This document shows, in pieces, positions 1 through 6,206 of a stretch of 7,743 nucleotides of DNA. Under the pieces are notes generated by a model. The model was not told the origin of the DNA and did not search any database. It was given only the letters and a program-made list of their open reading frames with translations. The position numbers and the translations under genes are program-made. Source of the DNA: Bacteriovoracaceae bacterium UBA4573 (GTDB taxonomy: Bacteria > Bdellovibrionota > UBA1018 > UBA923); NCBI GenBank assembly GCA_002387735.1, contig DGKJ01000063.1:1-7743 (forward strand), given 5' to 3'. Position 1 is the first letter of the stretch. Each line of letters starts with the position of its first letter.

Positions 1-1538
1 ATAATTGGCACGCCTGCGGCCTTGGCGTGGTCCAATGCTTCACGAGTTTGCGGCATAACGCCGTCGTCGGCAGCGACCACTAAGATTACTAAATCGGTTA
101 CGTTCGCACCACGCGCGCGCATAACCGTGAACGCTTCGTGGCCTGGGGTGTCGATAAAAGTTATTTTCTTGTCGTCAAGCGACACGGTGTAGGCACCAAT
201 ATGTTGGGTAATGCCTCCTGCTTCACCTGCCGCTACATCTTCCGAGCGAATGGCGTCTAACAACGAAGTTTTACCATGGTCGACGTGACCCATGACCGTT
301 ACGACCGGAGGCCGTGGCTTAAGGGAATCTGGAGCATCTTCGACTTTCTTGATAACCTGAGTTTCCTGGAACGCAACGTTTTCAATCTCAAAACCGTATT
401 CCGTTGCAAGAAGGGTCGCAGTGTCGAGGTCAATGGTTTGGTTCATCGTCACCATTGTTCCCATGCCCATTAATTTTTTAATCAGCTCACCACTTTTTAC
501 ACCCATACGTTGGGCTAAATCAGAGATCACAATTGCATTGTCGATACGAATGACGCGCTTGTGGGCTGCGGGTTTGGTGATAGCAGTTTTCTTAATTTCG
601 CGTCCGATAGGAGCCTTCTTTTTCTTCGGAAGAAAGATGAGTTCTTTTTTGGCTCGGTAATCAAGCACATTGACGTCTTTAGGTTCGCGATCGCGATCCC
701 CACGAGCGCCGGGTGCGCCCTTTTTTCGCATCGACTGTTCTTCTTCCGCCATGCGGTCGATTGCTTCTTTACCAAGATTAATGATGCCACCAGGACGACC
801 GGGCGTGATCGGTCCAGCTGGACGAGGCGCAGGCCGCGGAGTGACTATCGGTTTAGGAACGTCTTTTACGATATTCAAAATGCTGCCTGTTCGGGCCGAG
901 GTCATCCCGCCGGCTTTCGCGCCAAGAAGGGTGTGCATTTTGAGTCCACTTCCCAAATTTTCTGGTGCCGGTGGAGGTGTTGGAGCCGGAGTGCTGACAA
1001 CTGTTTTTTCGGTTTGAGGTTGCGCCTCGACTATCGGAGCTTCTGCACTTTGAACGACAGCTGCTTCTTCAGTTTCAGCAACAGGTTGCGTTTCTGGCTG
1101 ACTAGAACTTGCGGGTTGCGAAGGCGCCAATGTAACAGCTGCGTCGTCAGTGCCGCCTTTTGCACGACGTCGAATTACAGTTGGGCTTGCTTTTTTTGAA
1201 GCAGCAGAAGGTTCCTGCGCATTCGGAGTAGTCGAAGCGCCAGCTGCAGCGGTCGCTGATGACTTGCGAGTGGTGCGAGTGGTTTTGGTGGTCTTAGTGC
1301 TTTTTGTGGTTGCCGCTTGTTCCTTTGCAATCGCCTCTTTAACAATACGAACTTCTTCGCCGCCCAGCGCGCTCATGTGGTTCTTTACTTCGATATCGAG
1401 GGATCTGAGCTTATCCAAAAGTGTGATCGAGTCCATGGAGAGTTCTTTTGCCAGTTCGTACACTTTTACATCTTGCAAACCTGCCATAGAAGCGGCTCCC
1501 TTTTTTGAATCGTTTTCAGAGCTTGTTGTTTGTGTCAC
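1..1538 (-). CDS. infB: Translation initiation factor IF-2, C-terminus cut off by the window edge
   Basis: IF-2 is the cytoplasmic GTPase that brings formylmethionyl-tRNA to the 30S subunit and promotes subunit joining. The frame is open from 1538 to the left edge, giving 512 complete codons. Seen in order: a first IF2_N-type domain around residues 24-60 (VKVYELAKEL...), a long low-complexity linker rich in Ala, Pro, Thr and Lys (about 70-300), a second IF2_N-type domain around 330-385, then the GTPase domain. The GTPase shows G1 GHVDHGKT at 417-424, the switch segment EAGGITQHIGAY, and G3 DTPGH at 463-467. The sequence stops just before the expected NKxD G4 motif. I chose the GTG at 1538 because AGGTGG lies 6 nt upstream and it leaves a 17-nt gap after nusA. 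An in-frame ATG at 1487 (MAGLQDVKVYEL) is the alternative and also has a GGGAG upstream. Identity is essentially certain; only the start is open. Confidence 0.97.
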   Translation of the reverse strand, partial: MTQTTSSENDSKKGAASMAGLQDVKVYELAKELSMDSITLLDKLRSLDIEVKNHMSALGGEEVRIVKEAIAKEQAATTKSTKTTKTTRTTRKSSATAAAGASTTPNAQEPSAASKKASPTVIRRRAKGGTDDAAVTLAPSQPASSSQPETQPVAETEEAAVVQSAEAPIVEAQPQTEKTVVSTPAPTPPPAPENLGSGLKMHTLLGAKAGGMTSARTGSILNIVKDVPKPIVTPRPAPRPAGPITPGRPGGIINLGKEAIDRMAEEEQSMRKKGAPGARGDRDREPKDVNVLDYRAKKELIFLPKKKKAPIGREIKKTAITKPAAHKRVIRIDNAIVISDLAQRMGVKSGELIKKLMGMGTMVTMNQTIDLDTATLLATEYGFEIENVAFQETQVIKKVEDAPDSLKPRPPVVTVMGHVDHGKTSLLDAIRSEDVAAGEAGGITQHIGAYTVSLDDKKITFIDTPGHEAFTVMRARGANVTDLVILVVAADDGVMPQTREALDHAKAAGVPI

Positions 1539-1544
1539 TGCATT

Positions 1545-1550
1545 CCACCT
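1545..1550 (-). promoter_or_regulatory. Ribosome binding site deciding the infB GTG start
   Basis: On the minus strand AGGTGG (five of six bases matching AGGAGG) lies 6 nt before the GTG at 1538 and just after the nusA TAG stop at 1556-1558. It is the main reason for preferring the GTG over the ATG 17 codons downstream. The competing ATG at 1487 has GGGAG about 8 nt upstream, so dual initiation cannot be excluded. Confidence 0.6.
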
Positions 1551-1555
1551 AATTT

Positions 1556-2980
1556 CTATTCAGCGGTCCCCGAATTATCCGGTTTCGAACTGCTGATTCC
1601 GGCTGCTGCCATTTCTTGTCTCAAGCGCTCTTCAGCCATCGATTTGGCATCTCGTGGTTCGTGGGCACTTTCTTTTTTAGAAACGTTCTCGAGTGGGGTG
1701 CCATCTTTGCTGAGCATGAGAGCTTCGCCACCTTTTTCCACCACTGCTGCCGCTCTTTCTTTGAGCGACTTAGCGTCTTCTTCTTTGTCGAACCCAGGAA
1801 TCTTCATGAGGTGCTCAATAGAAGCTTCCGCCACCTGGAACACGTTCATGAGGCCATTCTGGTAAATGCCATGAGCGAGGGTTTCGTTGATACCATCAAT
1901 GTGTTGAAGGTTGAAAATAGCATCCGCGGTCTTCTTTTGCAGCTTCGATTTCGAAATAATATCGAGCTTCCAGCCAGTGAGATGAGCCGCAAGGCGCACG
2001 TTCTGGCCACGTTTTCCGATCGCTAGAGATAGTTGATCGTCTTCGACCATGATTTCCATGGTGCGATTGCGTTCATCCATTTTAATGGACGAAATCTCAG
2101 CTGGCTGCAATGCCGATTTGACGAACAATGCAGGGTTTTCATTCCAAGGAATGATGTCAATTTTTTCGCCTTTGAGTTCGGCAATCACGTTTTGTACGCG
2201 AACGCCCTTCATGCCGACGCAAGCGCCAACGGGGTCTACGTCGCGGTCATTGCTGATTACTGCAATTTTTGCACGAGACCCTGGTTCGCGAGCAGCAGCT
2301 TTAATTTCCACGACCGCATCGGCGACTTCAGGAACCTCAGTTTCAAACAACTTCATTAAAAACTTAGGAGACGTGCGCGTCATGTACAATTGCGGCCCGC
2401 GAGGAGTCATGACGACGTCACTCAAATAGGCTTGTACGCGATCACCTGGCTTGAAGCTTTCGCCAGGAATGATTTCTGAACGAGGCAAGAGTGCATCGGT
2501 TCGGCCGAGGTCAATAACGAGACTTCCGCGTTCTACCCGACGAGCAATTCCTGAAATAACTTCGCCTTTTCGGTGAATGAACTCCCCGAAAATGATGTCG
2601 CGCTCTGCATCGCGCACTTTTTGAAAAATTACTTGTTTAGCGGTTTGCGCATCAATGCGTCCAAAAGCCGGATTATCCAGCTTGATTCCGAGTTCGTCAC
2701 CAACGCTTACGTCCGAGTCGAGCTTTCGCGCTTCATCGAGTGCGATTTCTAAATCTGGGTCCGCAATGTCGTCGTCAGACTCTACGACTTGTTTAAACTG
2801 AAATAATTCGATTTCTCCGCTGTCATTGTTGAAGTGCGATTCAAGCTGGGCGCCTTCGCCGAACTTCTTCTGCGCTGCTAGCAATACGGCCTGTTCAAGC
2901 GCTTCGATGATAATCTCTTTTTTGATACCGCGGTCTTTACCAACTTGTTCAATCACCCGACTGAGATCTGATAAGTTCAT
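1556..2980 (-). CDS. nusA: Transcription termination/antitermination factor NusA
   Basis: NusA binds RNA polymerase and nascent RNA, lengthens pauses, and modulates intrinsic termination and antitermination. The 474-residue product is of ordinary length. Visible domains are an N-terminal polymerase-binding domain (about 1-125, starting MNLSDLSRVIEQV), an S1 domain (about 135-200, with GEVISGIARRVERGSLVIDLG), and two KH domains. KH1 is around 235-280 with GxxG as GMKG at 256-259; KH2 is around 300-345 with GKRG at 322-325. A helical C-terminal module follows at about 350-415 (IDGINETLAHGIY, then LMKIPGFDKEEDAKSL), and then a charged tail. The ATG at 2980 is preceded by AAGGGA with 6 nt spacing, inside the 12-nt gap after rimP. 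It stops with TAG 17 nt before infB, so the three genes are almost surely co-transcribed. In other bacteria NusA can regulate its own operon at leader terminators; see the terminator upstream of rimP. Confidence 0.97.
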   Translation of the reverse strand: MNLSDLSRVIEQVGKDRGIKKEIIIEALEQAVLLAAQKKFGEGAQLESHFNNDSGEIELFQFKQVVESDDDIADPDLEIALDEARKLDSDVSVGDELGIKLDNPAFGRIDAQTAKQVIFQKVRDAERDIIFGEFIHRKGEVISGIARRVERGSLVIDLGRTDALLPRSEIIPGESFKPGDRVQAYLSDVVMTPRGPQLYMTRTSPKFLMKLFETEVPEVADAVVEIKAAAREPGSRAKIAVISNDRDVDPVGACVGMKGVRVQNVIAELKGEKIDIIPWNENPALFVKSALQPAEISSIKMDERNRTMEIMVEDDQLSLAIGKRGQNVRLAAHLTGWKLDIISKSKLQKKTADAIFNLQHIDGINETLAHGIYQNGLMNVFQVAEASIEHLMKIPGFDKEEDAKSLKERAAAVVEKGGEALMLSKDGTPLENVSKKESAHEPRDAKSMAEERLRQEMAAAGISSSKPDNSGTAE

Positions 2981-2992
2981 CGTTTTTCCCTT

Positions 2993-3568
2993 TTAACCTT
3001 TTCTAAACCCTTGAGGTGCCACGTATTCGAGGTGAGCCTTCGAAATCATTTGCAGCGGTACAGCCACGAGGGTTCCGTCTATTTCCATTTGGACCTTGTT
3101 TTGGTCTTCACTTAGACCCTTCAAAATCCCTACGAAGTTTTTTTGTTTCTGGTTCTTCTTCCAGTATCCTTCATTGCCGATTTCATCCGCTTCCAGCGGG
3201 CGAAACGTATGCAGCCGGGCCTTTTGGCCGCTAAAACGGGCATAATCCATTGCGCGTCTAAGCGGGCGTTCTACACCGGGGCTTGAAACCTCAAGTGTAT
3301 AAGTCCCATCGAGCAACGCCGTAGTTTCAAACAGTTCATCGACTGCGGCGTTTACTTTGGCACAGTCGTCGAGACCAATGTACTCGGCGGTGTGCGCGTC
3401 AGCGTTACGAGCAAAATCAATGTAGAGCACCAAGGTGCGACCCGAACGAGCCGGGCCAGAGGTTTGCTCAAGCGCGACCACGTCGTATCCAAGGGGTTCA
3501 ATGATCGCCCGCACACTCTCTTCGAGCTGCTCTAGCGCTGCCTTAGAATTCGCTTTGATCTCGGTCAT
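2993..3568 (-). CDS. rimP: Ribosome maturation factor RimP
   Basis: RimP (DUF150 family) assists late assembly of the 30S subunit in the cytoplasm. The 191-residue product has the N-terminal alpha/beta domain (about 12-95, including IIEPLGYDVVALE and the strand TLVLYIDF). The family signature LEVSSPGVERPL is at 92-103. The C-terminal SH3-like barrel (about 110-185) includes NFVGILKGL and VPLQMISKAHLEY. It is slightly longer than typical RimP because of a charged insertion before the barrel (EADEIGNEGYWKKNQKQK). The ATG at 3568 is chosen because it supplies the usual N-terminal helix; a GTG at codon 19 would remove most of it. The ribosome site is weak (GTGAG, 5 nt upstream). First gene of the rimP-nusA-infB block, 12 nt before nusA. 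There is no ylxR between nusA and infB. Confidence 0.96.
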   Translation of the reverse strand: MTEIKANSKAALEQLEESVRAIIEPLGYDVVALEQTSGPARSGRTLVLYIDFARNADAHTAEYIGLDDCAKVNAAVDELFETTALLDGTYTLEVSSPGVERPLRRAMDYARFSGQKARLHTFRPLEADEIGNEGYWKKNQKQKNFVGILKGLSEDQNKVQMEIDGTLVAVPLQMISKAHLEYVAPQGFRKG

Positions 3569-3581
3569 TTCAACTCACGAC

Positions 3582-3620
3582 AAAAAAAAAGCGGGCATAA
3601 GAGCGACGGTCCTTGCCCGC
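3582..3620 (-). terminator. Intrinsic terminator inside the rimP leader (possible attenuator)
   Basis: On the minus strand a perfect 7-bp GC-rich stem (GCGGGCA at 3620-3614 with TGCCCGC at 3597-3591, loop 16 nt) is followed directly by nine T (3590-3582). That is a textbook Rho-independent terminator, and it acts in one direction only because no T-tract follows on the plus strand. It ends 13 nt before the rimP ATG, leaving room only for the ribosome binding site. It therefore cannot be just the end of the upstream peptidase transcript unless rimP initiates inside it. Transcripts starting upstream must read through, which suggests attenuation of rimP-nusA-infB. The structure is seen; the regulatory role is inferred. 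Confidence 0.8.
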
Positions 3621-3648
3621 CACTCCCTGGCCCACTTCTAAAAGTAGT

Positions 3649-3659
3649 CCAACTGTTGG
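3649..3659. repeat. Short perfect dyad CCAAC-T-GTTGG in the rimP leader
   Basis: Two perfect 5-bp arms flank a single central base. The loop is too short for a full RNA hairpin, so if functional it would more likely be a protein-binding dyad. It lies 29 bp upstream of the terminator stem and is the only compact symmetric DNA element in the leader. A dyad this short can arise by chance. Confidence 0.3.
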
Positions 3660-3737
3660 CGTTTCTTTAGCACGGCGCTTGTGCGAAAGGCCAGCAAAAA
3701 AGACTGAAAAGTCGCAGGACTAGCCCTGGAAATTGCT

Positions 3738-6041
3738 TTATTTCGAGGGCTTGGCACTGCCTTCCAGGAGATAATCCCGGCAATTGGCCGCCGGAATCGT
3801 CATTTCTTCGAGCAGGTTATAGGCTTTGTCGACTTTGGACATGTACCAGAGCGCGTAAGCGATGTGGAGCAGGATTGATCGGTCGCCTTTGTCATCGAAT
3901 CGAAAGTCCACTGCCAGCGAATCTTCGTTGCCGTCGAAAAGCAAACCAATGAGCTCGCCCCGCTTATTCATGGCAGCCGATCCTGAGTTACCCCCAGTGG
4001 TGTCGACGGTTGCCAGAAAATTCACCGGCAAATCGCCAAACATAGGGTCGCCCAATGGGCCAAATCCACTGCCGGTGTCGATTTTCCGTTCCGGATCGAA
4101 ATACGCAATATTGAGAGCGCGAACGAGTTGATGCGGTACTTCGAATTCGGCTGATCCCGGGCGGTTTTTGTCTAATATACCGCGGGCGTTGGTGAAAGGA
4201 GGCATGTATCGCTGGCGGGTCGGACTGAAATACCCTTTTGCGATGCCGTAGGTTAGCCGCAGAGTAGAGTTCGCGTCGGGTGCCAGGGGGTCCCCTTTTA
4301 TTTGGTGATACATTTGGAGTGCTTCCATGAGGCGGCGCATCGGTTTCGAGGCTTCGCCGGCATAGGAACGAGCCAAGCGATCTTGAGCCTTGATGATCGG
4401 CAATATTCGCAACGCCAATTGAATCGCCTTGTCTGAGGATTGCTCCAGTTCTTCCAAGGTGGCGGTTTCAAGCAACTTCACGCGGGTCTCTTGATTGTCG
4501 AGCGCCGTGTTTGCATAAAGCTGTTCGGCGAACTTTGGGTCGGCATGCCATTGGGCGAAAAGTTGTTCCACGTATTTGGGCCGCTCGTTGAGGGGGACGG
4601 TTTTGTCTGTGTAGGCCATGACTGCATTAAAAATGGCAGTATCGATACGTTTATCAATGGTACCTTGTTTGGCAATTTCACTTTGTATGATGCGAGGCCA
4701 GTTGCGTTGTTTATAGGCCGGCTCGCGTTCTTCGTCTGGTTTGGCTCTTTCGTCGGCCATTCGGACAATGGTCAGGGCCGAGGCCAGAAGAGGCGACCGG
4801 GCAAAGAGCCGATTGGCCAACGCGTCTTTGAGTTCGTTTTTATATTTTTCGTAAATGCTCTCCAGCACCTTCGATGCCCAGCCGTATTTCAGCATTCGGT
4901 TCGGTTCGGCGGCGATCCAACTTTGAAAATCACGTTCCTGGTCTAATTTCTTCTTCAGAAAGCCCTCGCGGGTAAGAGCTTCGTGTTGCTCTACGTTCTT
5001 TTTTAAAACGTTCGCAGCACCAAAATTCGAACTTTCTACCTTAATACGCAGATCCTCACCCTGTTTGGAGAGATTGTCGTAGGTTTCAATAATCATTCGA
5101 AAGTATGTAATAGTGTCCGGCATTGACTCATTCATTTGGCGAGTCACTTCGGCAGTCGTTAAAAGTCGATTGGTTATTCCCGGATAACCCGCCACCATGA
5201 CGAGATCGTTAGGACTTAAACCATTGGGAGCAATCTTTAAGAATTGCGCTGGCTGAAAGGGGACATTTTTTTCGTCGTAAGGGGCTGAAGAACCGTCGGG
5301 CGCGACATAGGCCCGCAAAATGGCCCAATCGCCAGTGTGGCGAGGGTAATGCCAATTGTCAGCGTCACCACCAAAAAAACCGACCATCTTCGGAGGGGCG
5401 TACACCACGCGAATGTCTTGAATTTCGCGCTGCTCAATTAAGAAGAATTGTGAAGAGCGATAGAATTCTTTTACCTCAACGCGAATGCCGGGGCGATTTA
5501 GTTCGGCGGCTTTAACCATTTCCGCCATACGTCGTTCAATGGTCATCCGTTTTTCGTGTGGGTCTTGAATAAAATCGATGTCACGAAGAATGGCCTCAGA
5601 AACTTCCACAATTTTTTGAGTAACGTAAATCTTCTGCGCCGGTCCGGCCGAGCGTTCTTCGGCAAGAGTTTTTGCATGAAACCCATTGGTTACATAGTCG
5701 GATTGAATGCCGCGCTCACGGTCTATTTGAGACATGAAGGAGAGTAGCGCCTGTGCACAGTGATGGTTGGTGATGATGAGACCGTTGGGGGAAATAAAAG
5801 ATCCGGAACAAAAACCCAGGCTAACAATGGCCCGCAACAAACCGAGATCTAAGTTCGAAAGTTCTTTAGTGTCGATTTCAAGACCTAGTTCCTTTAGTTT
5901 CTCGGCATGGGCGTCCATTTGATGAGGCATCCATTTGCCACCGGAAACCGTACGTTCGCTGGCCCCGGCCAAGACGCTGTGCATGAACGTAAGCAAAAGA
6001 AACAAGATAATAGCGCGTTGAGCACGCACGAATCGAACCAT
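3738..6041 (-). CDS. S46 family dipeptidyl-peptidase, DPP7-like, secreted
   Basis: S46 enzymes are periplasmic or surface serine peptidases that release dipeptides from peptide N-termini. The 767-residue product opens with a Sec signal peptide: Arg-rich start, hydrophobic core at about 11-20, likely cleavage after VLA at 25. The chymotrypsin-like triad is visible: His94 in TNHHC, Asp238 in HTGDWAILR, Ser686 in GGNSGSA. Cys78 and Cys95 probably form the conserved disulfide beside the His. Asn229-Trp230 (GGDADNW) match the residues known to bind the substrate amino terminus. A long helical insertion (about 290-600) matches the lid domain of the family. Eighteen residues after Ser686 is Gly704 in FDGN; DPP7 has Gly there and DPP11 has Arg, so hydrophobic P1 preference is predicted. 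It is somewhat longer than the roughly 700-720 residues usual for the family. The ATG start has AGGGGG with 6 nt spacing. It lies upstream of rimP on the same strand but is functionally unrelated. Confidence 0.95.
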   Translation of the reverse strand: MVRFVRAQRAIILFLLLTFMHSVLAGASERTVSGGKWMPHQMDAHAEKLKELGLEIDTKELSNLDLGLLRAIVSLGFCSGSFISPNGLIITNHHCAQALLSFMSQIDRERGIQSDYVTNGFHAKTLAEERSAGPAQKIYVTQKIVEVSEAILRDIDFIQDPHEKRMTIERRMAEMVKAAELNRPGIRVEVKEFYRSSQFFLIEQREIQDIRVVYAPPKMVGFFGGDADNWHYPRHTGDWAILRAYVAPDGSSAPYDEKNVPFQPAQFLKIAPNGLSPNDLVMVAGYPGITNRLLTTAEVTRQMNESMPDTITYFRMIIETYDNLSKQGEDLRIKVESSNFGAANVLKKNVEQHEALTREGFLKKKLDQERDFQSWIAAEPNRMLKYGWASKVLESIYEKYKNELKDALANRLFARSPLLASALTIVRMADERAKPDEEREPAYKQRNWPRIIQSEIAKQGTIDKRIDTAIFNAVMAYTDKTVPLNERPKYVEQLFAQWHADPKFAEQLYANTALDNQETRVKLLETATLEELEQSSDKAIQLALRILPIIKAQDRLARSYAGEASKPMRRLMEALQMYHQIKGDPLAPDANSTLRLTYGIAKGYFSPTRQRYMPPFTNARGILDKNRPGSAEFEVPHQLVRALNIAYFDPERKIDTGSGFGPLGDPMFGDLPVNFLATVDTTGGNSGSAAMNKRGELIGLLFDGNEDSLAVDFRFDDKGDRSILLHIAYALWYMSKVDKAYNLLEEMTIPAANCRDYLLEGSAKPSK

Positions 6042-6071
6042 GAAAAACCCCCTGTAAAATCGAAAACCCCT
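6042..6071 (-). promoter_or_regulatory. Ribosome binding site of the S46 gene within a duplicated AGGGG-TTTTC element
   Basis: On the minus strand AGGGGG (6053-6048) sits 6 nt before the ATG at 6041. The same short sequence occurs twice: AGGGGTTTTC at 6071-6062 and AGGGGGTTTTTC at 6053-6042, 20 bp apart and separated by GATTTTAC. The proximal copy is the Shine-Dalgarno sequence; the distal copy is too far from the ATG to serve it. A role for the distal copy is unknown. Confidence 0.6.
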
Positions 6072-6087
6072 AAATTCGGACAGAGGC

Positions 6088-6118
6088 GTTATCTGCTCCT
6101 AGAGTCTGAAATTGTCAA
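6088..6118 (-). promoter_or_regulatory. Candidate sigma70 promoter for the S46 gene
   Basis: On the minus strand a perfect -35 box TTGACA (6118-6113) is followed after 19 nt by GATAAC (6093-6088), which matches four of six bases of TATAAT. Transcription would start near 6080, giving a leader of about 40 nt. The spacer is longer than the optimal 17 nt and the -10 box is imperfect, so this is a weak call. No comparable candidate was found on the plus strand for the divergent gene. Confidence 0.28.
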
Positions 6119-6165
6119 TGGGCGTCAAGCGACGATGGGCTTGGATATTTGACCTTTTGGAAAAG

Positions 6166-6199
6166 TTCCCCCAGAGTGTTCGGTGGGGAAATGGGGGAG
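6166..6199 (+). promoter_or_regulatory. C-tract able to pair with the Shine-Dalgarno of the downstream gene
   Basis: The strong ribosome site GGGGGAG (6193-6199) lies 7 nt before the TTG at 6207. Upstream, TTCCCCC (6166-6172) can pair with it, with a terminal G-U. It can instead pair with GGGGAA at 6185-6190, using TTCCCC at 6166-6171. The two helices are mutually exclusive; the first hides the ribosome site and the second leaves it free. The Shine-Dalgarno call is fairly firm, but whether the alternative pairing matters depends on the unmapped transcription start. Confidence 0.4.
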
Positions 6200-6206
6200 T
6201 GATCGA

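Larger units (their letters stand above)
3569..3737 (-). promoter_or_regulatory. Structured leader/intergenic region upstream of rimP
   Basis: These 169 nt between the S46 peptidase stop and rimP contain several inverted repeats. Read on the minus strand: a 9/9 arm hairpin with one mismatch (3689-3681 with 3673-3665, loop 7), an 11-bp dyad at 3659-3649, a 6-bp stem with one G-U pair (3647-3642 with 3637-3632, TTAG loop), then the terminator at 3620-3582. Close to the peptidase stop a 4-bp stem GACT/AGTC followed by six T (about 3715-3700) is at best a weak terminator. I could not find a convincing sigma70 promoter here, although one must exist here or upstream if the operon has its own transcript. 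No tRNA is present, unlike the metY-rimP arrangement of enteric bacteria. Confidence 0.5.

Noticed and set aside
561..1199. Plus-strand open frame of about 212 codons opposite infB
   Set aside because: It is antisense to the low-complexity IF-2 linker, has a Phe/Arg/Ser-rich composition typical of a shadow frame, no ribosome site, and no family resemblance. The same applies to plus-strand frames at 670-1017 and 1150-1596.
1616..2429. Plus-strand open frames opposite nusA
   Set aside because: They are shadows of a highly conserved gene on the other strand and have no motifs or translation signals of their own.
3512..3514. GTG at rimP codon 19 as an alternative start
   Set aside because: It would leave only four residues before the conserved EPLGYDV segment, whereas RimP proteins normally have an N-terminal helix of a dozen or more residues there.
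3621..3737. A sigma70 promoter for rimP in the intergenic region
   Set aside because: I scanned the minus strand for paired -35 and -10 boxes. TTGCTG and TTGGAC lack an acceptable -10 at 16-18 nt, so I call none.
4440..4946. Plus-strand frame of 168 codons opposite the S46 peptidase
   Set aside because: It lies wholly inside the helical lid region of a convincing peptidase gene, has no ribosome site, and its sequence reads as a complement of that gene.
6154..6165. CTTTTGGAAAAG dyad as an operator
   Set aside because: The 5-bp arms are A/T homopolymer-like with an asymmetric centre; this is easily chance, and there is no mapped promoter to anchor it.
6183..6206. GTG at 6183 as the start of the secreted protein
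   Set aside because: It has a poor ribosome site and itself overlaps the region just before the strong GGGGGAG, which is correctly spaced for the TTG at 6207. The TTG also gives a standard signal peptide.
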